From: Rhizobium chutanense
GTDB taxonomy: Bacteria; Pseudomonadota; Alphaproteobacteria; Rhizobiales; Rhizobiaceae
Direction of reading: 5' to 3'
Length of the DNA: 64,000 nucleotides
Assembly: GCF_002531935.1 (NCBI RefSeq)
Contig: NZ_NWSV01000023.1
Span: 1 to 64,000 of the forward strand
How positions within the stretch are numbered: position 1 is the first letter of the stretch; every line of letters begins with the position of its first letter. This document shows positions 1 to 8,947 of the stretch, in pieces. The position numbers and the translations under genes were made by a program. Below the pieces are notes generated by a model. It made no database searches, had not been told where the DNA came from, and saw nothing but the letters and a program-made list of their open reading frames with translations.

Positions 1-461
1 TTTACCTCAATCGCAATCGTCGAAGACTTCGCCTTTTCGAACGGTGAATTACCTCGGAACCAAGCGTTGACCTTCTCTGTCGATGGATCCGACGTGCGAA
101 GAAGGGCGTATGTGCGGTCGATATATTGCTTCTGAACGACCGCATCCGGCGTGATGCTTCGGAAACTCGTGACGAAGTTTCCGAGGGTGGCGCGAACCAC
201 GCGGACATCGGCATATTCGATCTGTTCCGGGAAGCCTGCCGTGACCGCCGTCCCCAGCTTGTCGACCTCGACGATATAAGGCACGAGCTTGACCTGCGTG
301 CTCAGATACATCGCGTAGCTGAAGCCGATGACGGCCATCGCCAAGCCGAGAATGCCAACGATCCGCCATGCGGAAGCAGCCTTCACATAGGTGCCGTAGC
401 GCTCGTTCCATTCCTGGCGGGCGGCAAGATACGGATTATCAGACGCGCGGTTCGCTGCCAT
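1..461 (-). CDS. trbF: Conjugal transfer protein TrbF (3' end beyond the window)
   Basis: TrbF is the VirB8-like inner-membrane component of the Trb mating channel and bridges the inner-membrane complex to the periplasmic core. The minus-strand frame starts at the ATG at 461 (MAANRASDNPYLAARQEWNE) and stays open to the left edge, giving about 153 residues of a protein usually near 220. A short cytoplasmic N-terminus is followed by one membrane segment at about residues 35-55, then the start of the periplasmic VirB8-like domain. It lies 20 bp downstream of trbL, where it belongs in rhizobial trb operons. The C-terminus is not visible. Confidence 0.9.
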   Translation of the reverse strand, partial: MAANRASDNPYLAARQEWNERYGTYVKAASAWRIVGILGLAMAVIGFSYAMYLSTQVKLVPYIVEVDKLGTAVTAGFPEQIEYADVRVVRATLGNFVTSFRSITPDAVVQKQYIDRTYALLRTSDPSTEKVNAWFRGNSPFEKAKSSTIAIEV

Positions 462-481
462 TTATTCTTCCCTTGTCTCGA

Positions 482-1669
482 TTACGGTTTGTCGTTGCGT
501 TCCGGAGGAGGCTTCGGTCCGCTATGACCGCTGCGCTGTTCATCGAGCTTGGCGTTGGCCAGTCCAAGAATGGACCCCGCATAGGCACCGGGAGAGCCGA
601 TTGCCTTTTCCTTGACGGCCGATCCGGCTGCTTGCGCGCCGGAACTGAAGCTTGCACCTATCCCCCGCATGGCAGCACCGGCGACGGATGAACCGCCAGC
701 TCGTGCGGCTTGTGCCGCCGCGAAGCCTGCACCGGCGGCGCCGCCGGCGAGGAATCCGGCGCCCGCGGCGAAGGATGCCGCCTGCCCGCCGTGGCGGATT
801 GTCTCCATGCCGCCGGTAACGGAGGCCCCTTGGACGACTCCCTGGATAATGTTGGGCACGTACATGGCGATGATGAACACAACGACGGCGATGCCCGCAA
901 TAGCCAGCGCGGCTTGGAACTGGTCGCCAACACTCGGGTCGTTCGCCAGACCGATCAGGACTTCTGAACCGATCCGCGAGATCATCACAAGGGCCATCAG
1001 CTTCATCCCGACGGAGAAGGCATAGACCAGATACCGAACCGCAAAATCCTTGGTGAATGACGAGCCGCCAAGTCCGAGCATGATCATGCCGGCAAGCAGC
1101 CCGATATACATTTCCACCATCACGCTGACGAAAATGGCAGCGACAAGTGAAAATGCGATAACTGTGACGACCATGGCGAACGCCGCCGAGATCGCCAGCG
1201 CATTGTCTTCGAAAAGGCCGAACTGCACTTTTTCCGACATCTTCGTTGCGACGGCCAGCCCGGCGTTGAACACGTCAGCTGGGGATGCCGTCCCTCCTCC
1301 GGCACCGATCTGGAACAGGCTGTCTACCACCGCCTTGGCGAAGGTTGGTCCCTGCGCCAGTACGAATGCGAAGAAGCCCACAAACATAATCCGCCGAACC
1401 AGTTCGGCGAACCAGTTGTCCAGCGAGGCTGACTGGATCGCCAGCCAGACGGCCGCAACGCCGATCTCGATCGTTGCGAGGATCCAGAAAAGGGATTTCG
1501 CCGCCTCCATGACGGTGGTTTCCCACCCCTTCGCCGCGGTCGTGATCTGGCTCTGGAGGGACGTCAAGACGGACCCTTCTTGCGCCAGCGCCGGCTGGGT
1601 CGTCACCACCGCAAACGCGGCAAACAGCATGGCTACTCGGAGCTGATGAAGTGTCGTTGCGCCTGTCAT
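482..1669 (-). CDS. trbL: Conjugal transfer protein TrbL (VirB6-like polytopic channel subunit)
   Basis: TrbL is the polytopic inner-membrane subunit of the P-type conjugation channel. The 395-residue product has an N-terminal signal-like segment, then several membrane helices between about residues 50 and 290. It ends in a Gly/Ala-rich hydrophilic tail, as TrbL/VirB6 proteins do. The start at 1669 lies 5 bp after the trbK stop, so the two are translationally linked. Position between trbK and trbF matches the standard order. No defect is seen. Confidence 0.93.
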   Translation of the reverse strand: MTGATTLHQLRVAMLFAAFAVVTTQPALAQEGSVLTSLQSQITTAAKGWETTVMEAAKSLFWILATIEIGVAAVWLAIQSASLDNWFAELVRRIMFVGFFAFVLAQGPTFAKAVVDSLFQIGAGGGTASPADVFNAGLAVATKMSEKVQFGLFEDNALAISAAFAMVVTVIAFSLVAAIFVSVMVEMYIGLLAGMIMLGLGGSSFTKDFAVRYLVYAFSVGMKLMALVMISRIGSEVLIGLANDPSVGDQFQAALAIAGIAVVVFIIAMYVPNIIQGVVQGASVTGGMETIRHGGQAASFAAGAGFLAGGAAGAGFAAAQAARAGGSSVAGAAMRGIGASFSSGAQAAGSAVKEKAIGSPGAYAGSILGLANAKLDEQRSGHSGPKPPPERNDKP

Positions 1670-1673
1670 CCGA

Positions 1674-1850
1674 TCACCATTCGACTTTCATCTTCTCGCC
1701 GCCCGATGTCGGGTATTCCTTCGACGAACCGAAGAATTTCGCCCTTCGTTCCTGTGCTTCCTGCTTTTCGGAAATCAGGAACCAAACACCCGCGCTTCCG
1801 ACTGCCAGGATCGTTGCGACCGCGATGAGGAGTGCTTTCGTTCTCACCAT
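1674..1850 (-). CDS. trbK: TrbK-like small membrane protein (entry-exclusion position)
   Basis: This 58-residue minus-strand ORF starts MVRTKALLIAVATILAVGSA, a single N-terminal membrane segment followed by a charged tail. It overlaps the trbJ stop region by 7 bp and ends just before trbL, exactly the trbK slot. TrbK of related plasmids is a small envelope protein involved in entry exclusion; here no lipobox Cys is visible, so a lipoprotein form is not supported. Its C-terminus (AQERRAKFF...TSGGEKMKVEW) nearly repeats the C-terminus of TrbJ. Confidence 0.8.
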   Translation of the reverse strand: MVRTKALLIAVATILAVGSAGVWFLISEKQEAQERRAKFFGSSKEYPTSGGEKMKVEW

Positions 1851-2641
1851 TCCACCTTCATTTTCTCGCCCCCGGATGTCGAAGGTGCCGTGGCACTGAA
1901 GAACTTTTCGCGCCGAGCCTGCGCCAGATCCTTGTCGGTCTGCTCCGTCTGAAGCCAGGTTCCCATCATCGTCATCTGTTGCGAGACGAGACCGCGAAGC
2001 TTCTGCATTTGCGCGACTTGCTGAGCGGCGATCTCATGGCCGACCTGCAAAGCCTTCATCTGCCCGTCCGCCGTCTCGGACATCGACCGCAACGAGGACA
2101 TCGTGTCTTCCTCACTATCGAACTGGTGGGCCGTGAGGCTCGCAGCCTTCAGCGAGCTGGCGATGGTGTCACGGTTGGTGTTCGACCAGGACTGATAAGT
2201 CGAGGAGAACGTCGCGTGATCAGGCAGGTTGGTCTTGAGATCGGCGTAACTCTGAAACCGCTGCTGAAGAACGTCGTCAGCGTTGCCCATGGAAAATGAG
2301 ATACTCTGACCCTGGTCGACGATACTGCGCAGCTGGTTGAGATCGCTTTCGACCTGCCCCCAGACATGGTCAGGAAGCTGCGCGGTGTTTTGCAGCATGT
2401 TCTCGTAGATCTTGAGTTGGTTCTGGATCTGCTCAGCAAGCTGGCTGATCTGTGTCAGCTGATTGTCGACCTGGATGCCGGAGCTCTTCATGAGGTCCAC
2501 GAGTTGCGCATTGTTGGCGAGCTGCGTCCATTCCGTCGCAGCGCCGGTGGCTGTGCCGGCATGCGCGGAGCCTGCGGCTCCGTTCGTGAGGGCGGTGGCC
2601 ACCAAGCAGGCGATCCATTTATTTGAGTAGCGATGCGGCAT
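1844..2641 (-). CDS. trbJ: Conjugal transfer protein TrbJ (VirB5-like)
   Basis: TrbJ is the secreted VirB5-like minor pilus component. I take the ATG at 2641 (MPHRYSNKWIACLVATALTN), which has an AGGAG ribosome site 6 bp upstream, rather than the in-frame start at 2662. The result is 265 residues with a cleavable signal peptide (about residues 1-28) and a long Gln-rich helical, coiled-coil-prone body. The start overlaps the end of trbE by 23 bp. The last residues match the TrbK tail. Confidence 0.9.
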   Translation of the reverse strand: MPHRYSNKWIACLVATALTNGAAGSAHAGTATGAATEWTQLANNAQLVDLMKSSGIQVDNQLTQISQLAEQIQNQLKIYENMLQNTAQLPDHVWGQVESDLNQLRSIVDQGQSISFSMGNADDVLQQRFQSYADLKTNLPDHATFSSTYQSWSNTNRDTIASSLKAASLTAHQFDSEEDTMSSLRSMSETADGQMKALQVGHEIAAQQVAQMQKLRGLVSQQMTMMGTWLQTEQTDKDLAQARREKFFSATAPSTSGGEKMKVEW

Positions 2642-5069
2642 CGTGAACTCCTCTCGATTCAAGCCAGTGGATCGGCCAGTCGTGGCCTTGTTCGGATTTC
2701 AGCGCGCGGATGCGTTTGAGGTCGTCCTTGCCCGACGCGCCGACAAAGCTCAGCGCAACCGGCCCCAGCGACATGTCGAAGAGCCGCCGGCCTTCCGGCG
2801 TGGCGACGTAGTATTCGCGTTTGGGGACTGCGTTCGAGACGATCTCAATCTGGCGCTCGTTGAAACCGATACGCTCGTAAAATTCACGTGTTCCTGGCTC
2901 TCTGGCGGCGCCATTCGGGAGGCAAATCTTGGTCGGGCAGGATTCCTTCAGCACGTCGATAATCCCGGACCGTTCGGCGTCGGAGATCGATTGGGTCGCG
3001 AGAACGACAGCGCAATTCGCCTTGCGCAGCACCTTGAGCCATTCCCTAATTTTGCTGCGGAAAACTGGGTGGCCGAGCATCAGCCACGCCTCGTCGAGGA
3101 CGATCAGGCTGGGCGACCCATCCAAACGCTTCTCGATCCGCCGGAACAGGTAGGTCAGCACTGGCACGAGATTGCGCTCGCCCATGTTCATCAGTTGCTC
3201 GATCTCGAAGGTCTGGAAGGCGCCGAGCGTCAGGCCGTCTTCTTCCGCATCGAGGAGCTGACCCATCGGCCCATCGACCGTGTAGTGATGCAACGCGTCC
3301 TTGATTTCACGCAGCTGCACGCCGCTGACGAAATCCGAGAGCGAGCGACCGGATGCACTTGCCATCAGTCCGACCTGCCGAGAGATGGCGTTGCGATGAT
3401 CTGGGGTGATGGTGACGCCCTGCAGACCGACCAGCATCTCGATCCATTCCGTCGCCCAAGCCCGGTCGGCATCACTTTTGAGTTCGGAGAGTGGGCAGAA
3501 GGCCAACGCCCTCCCCTCTTCCGCATTGTCGCCGCCGATCTCGTAGTGATCACCGCCGGCAGCAAGCGTCAGGGGAAGAAGTGAGCTGCCTTTGTCAAAG
3601 GCGAAGATCTGCGCATTTTCGTACCGGCGAAACTGTGCGGCGATCAGGGCAAGCAGCGTTGATTTGCCTGAACCAGTCGGCCCGAAGATGAGGCAATGAC
3701 CCACGTCATCGACGTGCAGGTTCAATCGGAACGCTGTCGAGCCGGTCGCAACCTGCATCAGGGGCGGGGAATTCGGCGGGTAAAAGGGGCATGGCGCGAC
3801 CGGGTTTCCGGCCCAGACCGAGTTAAGCGGAATCAAGTCGGCGAGATTGCTGGTGTTGATCAGCGGCTCACGGATGTTGCAATACCAGTTGCCCGGCAGG
3901 CTGCCGAGATAGGCATCGGTGGCGTTGAGCGTTTCGATGCGCGCCCCGAAGCCTTCCGCCTGGATCAGCCGCCGGATCGCCTCGGCCTTTTCTTGGAGTG
4001 CTTCGCGATCGGTGTCGAATAGCACGACGACCGGCGTGTAATACCCATAGGCAACAAGCTGCGACGAGGCCTGCGCGATGGCATCCTCAGTCTCGGCCAC
4101 CATGGTCATCGCGTCCTGATCCACGGACCGGCTTTGCGTTTGGAACAGCTGGTCGAAGAACGGCCGGACTTTCTGCTGCCACTTCTTGCGCGTGCGTTCG
4201 AGTTTTTGCCGGGCCTCCTCGGCATCGAGAAAAATGAAGCGCGATGACCACCGATAGGTCAGCGGCATGAGATCGAGGCTGTTCAAAATACCTGGCCAGC
4301 TTTCGGCTGGCAGACCGTCGATCGCGACAGCGCCGAGGAAACGGTTTTCAACCTTTGGCGTCAGTCCGTGCTCAAGTTCCGCGGTGGCGATCCAGTCGAG
4401 ATACATGGGAACATCAGGAAGCCTGATCGGATGGCTCTCGCCGGTAATGCAGAAGCGGGCGAACTGAAGCAGCTCGTCATATCGGGCAATTCGCTCCCCT
4501 CCCCTTTCGACCGTTTCGCGGGTTTCCATTCGCCGGATCGAAAGAGTGTTGGCAAAATACTGCTCAAGCTCTCGCACCGCGTTTTTGAAGACGAAGAGCA
4601 CCGTGTCCGCGTAGGATTTCTTCCGGCTTTCCTCATCCGAATAAATGTATTTGCTGAGCGCCGTCTTCTTGGACTCGAGCGGCCGGTAGGTCAGGATCAG
4701 CGCATGCTTGCTCTCGAAATGCCCTTGCTCGCGCTCGAAACGTGCGCGGCGCTCGGCATCGATCGCGCGGGTCACCGGGTCGGGAAAATGGCAACGGTCT
4801 TCCGATGGATAGTCGACCGTCGGAATGCGGATGGCGTCGACCTGGATCATCCAGCTGCTTCCGAGCCGCGACAGAACGGCATTGATCTGCCTCGACAGCT
4901 CGTTGCGCTCGAGGTCGGTCGCGCTTTCGGAATCCGGGCCAGCGAAGTACCAGCCGGCCATTAGGCTTCCGTCCTTCAAGAGGAGGACACCATTGTCGAC
5001 GAGGCCGGCATAGGGAACGAGATCCGCAAAGGATGGGCCGGTCACCCGGAAGCGTTTGAGAGCTACCAT
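2619..5069 (-). CDS. trbE: Conjugal transfer ATPase TrbE (VirB4-like)
   Basis: TrbE is the large VirB4-type ATPase that powers pilus assembly and substrate transfer at the inner membrane. The 816-residue length is typical. An N-terminal VirB4/CagE region is followed by a P-loop (GPTGSGKST) near residue 462 and a Walker B-like LIVLDEAWLML further on, with an ATQS motif after it. No frameshift is seen. It lies between trbD and trbJ and overlaps trbJ, consistent with one polycistronic message. Confidence 0.95.
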   Translation of the reverse strand: MVALKRFRVTGPSFADLVPYAGLVDNGVLLLKDGSLMAGWYFAGPDSESATDLERNELSRQINAVLSRLGSSWMIQVDAIRIPTVDYPSEDRCHFPDPVTRAIDAERRARFEREQGHFESKHALILTYRPLESKKTALSKYIYSDEESRKKSYADTVLFVFKNAVRELEQYFANTLSIRRMETRETVERGGERIARYDELLQFARFCITGESHPIRLPDVPMYLDWIATAELEHGLTPKVENRFLGAVAIDGLPAESWPGILNSLDLMPLTYRWSSRFIFLDAEEARQKLERTRKKWQQKVRPFFDQLFQTQSRSVDQDAMTMVAETEDAIAQASSQLVAYGYYTPVVVLFDTDREALQEKAEAIRRLIQAEGFGARIETLNATDAYLGSLPGNWYCNIREPLINTSNLADLIPLNSVWAGNPVAPCPFYPPNSPPLMQVATGSTAFRLNLHVDDVGHCLIFGPTGSGKSTLLALIAAQFRRYENAQIFAFDKGSSLLPLTLAAGGDHYEIGGDNAEEGRALAFCPLSELKSDADRAWATEWIEMLVGLQGVTITPDHRNAISRQVGLMASASGRSLSDFVSGVQLREIKDALHHYTVDGPMGQLLDAEEDGLTLGAFQTFEIEQLMNMGERNLVPVLTYLFRRIEKRLDGSPSLIVLDEAWLMLGHPVFRSKIREWLKVLRKANCAVVLATQSISDAERSGIIDVLKESCPTKICLPNGAAREPGTREFYERIGFNERQIEIVSNAVPKREYYVATPEGRRLFDMSLGPVALSFVGASGKDDLKRIRALKSEQGHDWPIHWLESRGVHDAASLLK

Positions 5070-5079
5070 GGCTGTCTCC

Positions 5080-5379
5080 TCAATAGCGGCGCCAAGGCGA
5101 TGTGGTCGCCTTGTAGGTGGGCTTGTAGGAAATGTGCCTGATATAGACCTGGCGCATGAATGGGTCGGACTTCGCCATCATCCTGAGAAGGCCGACAATC
5201 ACGACCCAAACGGCGACCCCGAAGAGCGCCGAATAGAGTGTCAGCACTACGAAGATCAGGATCACAGCTGCAAGGCCGGTGATCAGCACCAGCTCCCGGT
5301 CGGCGCCCATCAGCAGGTTCGGGCGCGAGAGCGCACGGTGGATGCGGTTGCGCTGCAGGCCAGATAAGGAATTAGCCAT
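5080..5379 (-). CDS. trbD: Conjugal transfer protein TrbD (VirB3-like)
   Basis: TrbD is the small VirB3-like membrane protein that works with TrbE. The ATG at 5379 (MANSLSGLQRNRIHRALSRP) is preferred over 5409 because a purine-rich GGAGGGGAGGGAG ribosome site lies directly upstream. The 99-residue product has two adjacent membrane helices (about residues 35-75) and a basic C-terminus. It begins inside the end of trbC and stops 10 bp before trbE. Confidence 0.9.
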   Translation of the reverse strand: MANSLSGLQRNRIHRALSRPNLLMGADRELVLITGLAAVILIFVVLTLYSALFGVAVWVVIVGLLRMMAKSDPFMRQVYIRHISYKPTYKATTSPWRRY

Positions 5380-5755
5380 GAGCTCCCTCCCCTCCTCCGG
5401 TCGAGTCAAACGTGGTGAGCTGTTCGCTTGTCAGTCCTATCGAGGCGCCGGTTGCGCCGAAGAGGCCGACGATGTTGGTGGCACCGAGCAGGATGCCGGC
5501 GACGAGAACGACGTAGACAAGCCGCCGCGCGAAATCGTTCAGCTCGCCACCGAAGATGAGCATGCCACCGGCGATGGCGACCGCTGCAAGTGCGATTGCG
5601 CCCGCGACCGGGCCGGTGATCGACTCCTGGATTTGCTGCAACGGTCCTTCCCAGGGAAGACTGCCGCCGGAGCTGGCCAGCGCTGGCGCGACGGAGGCAA
5701 GTACGATGGGCGTCGTGAGGAGTGCGATGGCGATGAGTGCGTTCTTACGCGACAT
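5372..5755 (-). CDS. trbC: Conjugal transfer pilin TrbC (VirB2-like)
   Basis: TrbC is the pilin precursor, in RP4-like systems trimmed and cyclised to form the pilus subunit. The ATG at 5755 (MSRKNALIAIALLTTPIVLA), preceded by AGGAGG, gives 127 residues. A long signal peptide ends near ALASSGG, followed by two hydrophobic segments separated by a short basic turn (NDFARR), the VirB2 layout. It overlaps trbB at its start and trbD at its end. Confidence 0.88.
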   Translation of the reverse strand: MSRKNALIAIALLTTPIVLASVAPALASSGGSLPWEGPLQQIQESITGPVAGAIALAAVAIAGGMLIFGGELNDFARRLVYVVLVAGILLGATNIVGLFGATGASIGLTSEQLTTFDSTGGGEGAHG

Positions 5756-6722
5756 GGCGCGCCTCCTGTTCTTCGGTGAGCTGATCGGCTTCGATTTCGT
5801 ATTGACCATTGACGAACCGCTCGACCTGGATGACGTCGCGAACGCGCCGCCCGCGCGGCGTCCGCTCGATCGAGATGACCAGGTCGACAGCCTCTCCGAT
5901 CACCTCGTGCATCGGCTGCTGGCTTGCTTCCGCGGTTAGCTGTTCAAGGCGACGCAGCGCCGACATGGCCGTGTTTGAGTGAATGGTCGCCACGCCTCCG
6001 GGGTGGCCGGTGTTCCAAGCCTTAAGCAACGTCAGGGCCGCGCTGTCGCGGACCTCACCGACGACAATCCGGTCGGGACGTAGCCGCATGGTGCTCTTTA
6101 GGAGCCGCGCCATGTCGATCGTATCGCTGGTGTGGAGAAGAACGGCGTTCTCGGCCGTGCACTGAATTTCGGCGGTGTCTTCCAGAATGACGAGACGATC
6201 CTCGGGTGCGGATTTGACGATCTCATCGATGACCGCGTTCGCAAGGGTCGTCTTGCCTGAACCCGTTCCCCCGGAAATGATGATGTTGAGCCTCGCTGAA
6301 ATCGCGCTGCGGATTGTCGCGGCCTGATATTCGGTCATCACGCCGGTCCGGACGTAGTCTTCGAGCGGAATGAGGCGTGATGCCCGGCGCCGGATCGTGA
6401 AAGCGGGCCTGGCGACGACGGGGGGCAATAGACCCTCGAAGCGGTGGCCGCCAATCGGCAGCTCGCCGGAGATGATCGGCTGTTCCGTGTCCACCTCGGA
6501 CTGAAGCGCATGCGCCACCGTGCCGATCACCATTTCGGCTGCGGCCGAGGACATCTCACCTGCGGGCGCAACGCCATGACCGAGGCGTTCGATGAATAGT
6601 TTTCCGTCCGGATTGAGCATGATCTCGACAACGGTTGCGTCGTCTAGGGCCACGCAGAGCTGATCGCCGAGCGCTTCCTGGAGTTTGCGGACAAGCCTGG
6701 GATGAGAACGAAGCTGGTTCAC
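5745..6722 (-). CDS. trbB: Conjugal transfer ATPase TrbB (VirB11-like)
   Basis: TrbB is a hexameric VirB11/PulE-type ATPase of the transfer machine. The 325-residue protein carries Walker A GGTGSGKTT near residue 150, an Asp box (VILEDTAEIQC), Walker B-like RIVVGEVRD and the His box region (GHPGGVATIHSNTA). It is the first trb gene and starts 10 bp downstream of traI, so quorum-controlled co-transcription with traI is expected. Confidence 0.95.
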   Translation of the reverse strand: MNQLRSHPRLVRKLQEALGDQLCVALDDATVVEIMLNPDGKLFIERLGHGVAPAGEMSSAAAEMVIGTVAHALQSEVDTEQPIISGELPIGGHRFEGLLPPVVARPAFTIRRRASRLIPLEDYVRTGVMTEYQAATIRSAISARLNIIISGGTGSGKTTLANAVIDEIVKSAPEDRLVILEDTAEIQCTAENAVLLHTSDTIDMARLLKSTMRLRPDRIVVGEVRDSAALTLLKAWNTGHPGGVATIHSNTAMSALRRLEQLTAEASQQPMHEVIGEAVDLVISIERTPRGRRVRDVIQVERFVNGQYEIEADQLTEEQEARHVA

Positions 6723-6732
6723 GGATTTCTCC

Positions 6733-7356
6733 TTACGCTGCCTTGCTGATGGGGGTGATTTCGGAGTGGTAGTTTGAAGGCCGGAGTTTCTCGAACACGC
6801 CGGCGTCAGCAGGCAGGATGCCGGCGACCGCCGTCGTCACGCCGATCTTCTTGGGCTCGCCCAACCGCTGCAACGGCCAGCCGACACGCGCGAGGATCCG
6901 TTCGAACCGGAGGTCAGTGACCGTGACGATCTCGGTGATACCGTTCGCCAGGCACCATTCGATGATGCCGGCGAACATGGTCAGGGTCGCCTCGTGCACT
7001 GAGCCGTCTCCCCTGCCCTCTCCTAGGGTCGTATCGACGCAGAAGCGGGAACTCTCGATCATCGCGGCATGGCCGTTGAGTTGACCGTCAGGGAGAAGCG
7101 ACGGGAAGACATCTGCCACCATGGTCGAGCCAAGCGTAGGAAGAAGCCTGGCGCATCCGGCCAGTTGGCCAGTCTCTGCGACGGCGAGAACATAGGTCGG
7201 CCGAAGCGCGTCGAAAGCATCTGACTCACATCCCGCCGTTACGTCGACTTCCCAACCCAGGCGATCGGAAAAAACCCGCGCACGAAGCTGGTGGTGGATG
7301 TGAAGGAGGTGCGCTTCTTGGATCGTCCGGGGCGTTGAGAATGCTACAACTTGCAT
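6733..7356 (-). CDS. traI: Acyl-homoserine-lactone synthase TraI (LuxI family)
   Basis: TraI makes the acyl-homoserine-lactone signal that controls conjugal transfer in rhizobial plasmids. Translation from the ATG at 7356 (MQVVAFSTPRTIQEAHLLHI) gives 207 residues, the usual LuxI length. Starts further upstream would add about 64 residues with no family resemblance. LuxI signatures are visible: RARVFSDRLGWEV, the acidic ESDAFD, GCARLLPT and IESSRFCVD. It heads the trb operon. The partner receptor TraR is not in this window. Confidence 0.93.
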   Translation of the reverse strand: MQVVAFSTPRTIQEAHLLHIHHQLRARVFSDRLGWEVDVTAGCESDAFDALRPTYVLAVAETGQLAGCARLLPTLGSTMVADVFPSLLPDGQLNGHAAMIESSRFCVDTTLGEGRGDGSVHEATLTMFAGIIEWCLANGITEIVTVTDLRFERILARVGWPLQRLGEPKKIGVTTAVAGILPADAGVFEKLRPSNYHSEITPISKAA

Positions 7357-7735
7357 GAATTTCTCCGTCGTAGTTGGTCGGCGGAGAAAGGAGCACGAAT
7401 CGGAATCGGCTGGCAGTTGTAGGATTCTACATATCGGTAGCGGGATGAGTCGGGTGTAATAGCCGGCGCAGACGACGGTGCGAGGGAGTGTTTCAACAGC
7501 ATCTTGTTGTAGGATTCGCCCTAGAACAAAAAAGCACCGCAAGGGCAAAGGGGCGCGCGCTAAGTGATTGGACAGAATGCATAAAATTGGAGAGTTGACT
7601 ACTGAAGCGACGGCGCCTTTGTAGGTCGCGTTAAGGTTTCGTTAACCAAGTAACGTTTGACGCAAAGCGGGAATCGGGTAACTGTCGTTCGACGGAAAAT
7701 CACTGACGATCACGAAAAAACCGTCGTGAGGTAAA
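7357..7735. promoter_or_regulatory. Divergent traI / repA control region
   Basis: These 379 bp separate traI (minus) from repA (plus), so both promoters must lie here. The half near traI holds a dyad and a second copy of its left arm, listed separately. The repA-proximal half is more AT-rich and contains GTTTGACGCAAAGCGG, which resembles only half of the repABC parS consensus. No coding frame looks convincing. Confidence 0.6.
7416..7433. promoter_or_regulatory. Lux-type dyad upstream of traI (candidate tra box)
   Basis: TGTAGGATTCTACA at 7418-7431 is a dyad with 5-bp perfect arms. It lies about 60 bp upstream of traI, where a LuxR/TraR-type dimer would bind. The left part GTTGTAGGATTC recurs exactly at 7506-7517. 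The sequence differs from the classic Ti-plasmid tra box, so assignment rests on position and symmetry. Confidence 0.45.
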
Positions 7736-8947
7736 ATGAGAGCGAACCAGCAGCAGATCGAACCTGCAGAATCATCGGCGACGAAGATCAGCCGGCAGTC
7801 ACAGTTGTTGTCTGCGCAGCTCCAGTCAATCCGCGAGCGGCTTTATGAACCCGAGGCTGCAAAGACCCTCAAGACGTTCACGTCGCGCGAAGTCGCGACG
7901 CTGCTCGGCATTGCGGAATCGACGCTCCGACAGATGTCGCTCGATGGCGAGAGCGCTATCCCCGACCGACAGGACAACGGTCGGCGGATCTATACGCTTT
8001 CCCAGGTGAACCAGATACGCGAGCATCTCGCTCGAAAGCGCCCGAGCGAAGCACTCGAGTTTTTTCCGCGCCGGCGAGACGGTGAGAAGTTGCAGGTCAT
8101 CACCGTCGCAAACTTCAAGGGCGGCTCGGCCAAAACCACGACAACCGTGCATCTGGCGCATTACCTGGCAATCCAGGGCCTCCGTGTTCTCGCGATCGAT
8201 CTCGATCCGCAAGCGTCACTATCGGCAATGTTTGGCTACCAGCCCGAGTTCGACGTTGACGAAAACGAGACCGTTTATGCAGCCATTCGCTATGACGATC
8301 GCCGGAGACCCGTCCAAGAGGTGATACGAAAGACCTATTTCGCGGGGATTGATTTGATCCCGGCGAACCTGGAACTGATGGAGTACGAGCACGAAACTCC
8401 GCAGGCTATCGCGGAAGGATATGGCCGAGGAGATGGGATTTTCTTTCGCAGACTCTCGGCCGTCATCAGCGAAGTCGAAGCGGACTACGACGTAGTTCTT
8501 ATCGATGCCCCTCCTCAGCTCGGTTACCTTACTCTCGGCGCCCTTTGTGCTGCCACCGCGCTGCTTATCACCATTCACCCTGCGATGATTGACGTCGCGA
8601 GTATGAACCAGTTCCTCGCCATGATGAGCGATCTCATGGGCGTGATCGAGGAACGTGGCGGCACACTCAGCCACGACTTCATTCGCTACGTAATCACGCG
8701 GCATAACCCGAACGACGGCCCCCAAGTAAACGTAGTCACTTTGCTGCGCTCCCTCTTCAAAGAAGATGTTCTGGCTCCGGCTGTCGTTGAGACGACGGCG
8801 ATCGCGAGCGCAGGGCTCGAAAAGAAGAGTCTGTATGAATTGTCGAGAGGAAGCGTTGGGCGCGATACGCTTAGTCGTGCACTCGAGTCCGCAGATTCGG
8901 TCAATCGCGAAATCCTCCTCCACATCAAAGACGTGTGGGGTAGGTGA
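7736..8947 (+). CDS. repA: Plasmid partitioning protein RepA (ParA-type ATPase)
   Basis: RepA is the ParA-like ATPase of repABC plasmids; it drives partition and, with RepB, represses the operon. The 403-residue protein has an N-terminal HTH-like DNA-binding region (FTSREVATLLGIAESTLRQM, about residues 45-64) and a deviant Walker A motif FKGGSAKTTTTVHLA near residue 125. It also carries the ParA motifs DLDPQASLS and VLIDAPPQLGY. The ATG at 7736 follows a GTGAGG ribosome site. Its stop overlaps the repB start. Confidence 0.96.
   Translation: MRANQQQIEPAESSATKISRQSQLLSAQLQSIRERLYEPEAAKTLKTFTSREVATLLGIAESTLRQMSLDGESAIPDRQDNGRRIYTLSQVNQIREHLARKRPSEALEFFPRRRDGEKLQVITVANFKGGSAKTTTTVHLAHYLAIQGLRVLAIDLDPQASLSAMFGYQPEFDVDENETVYAAIRYDDRRRPVQEVIRKTYFAGIDLIPANLELMEYEHETPQAIAEGYGRGDGIFFRRLSAVISEVEADYDVVLIDAPPQLGYLTLGALCAATALLITIHPAMIDVASMNQFLAMMSDLMGVIEERGGTLSHDFIRYVITRHNPNDGPQVNVVTLLRSLFKEDVLAPAVVETTAIASAGLEKKSLYELSRGSVGRDTLSRALESADSVNREILLHIKDVWGR

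Noticed and set aside
7656..7671. GTTTGACGCAAAGCGG as parS upstream of repA
   Set aside because: Only the left half and centre match the repABC parS consensus; the right arm AAC is absent.
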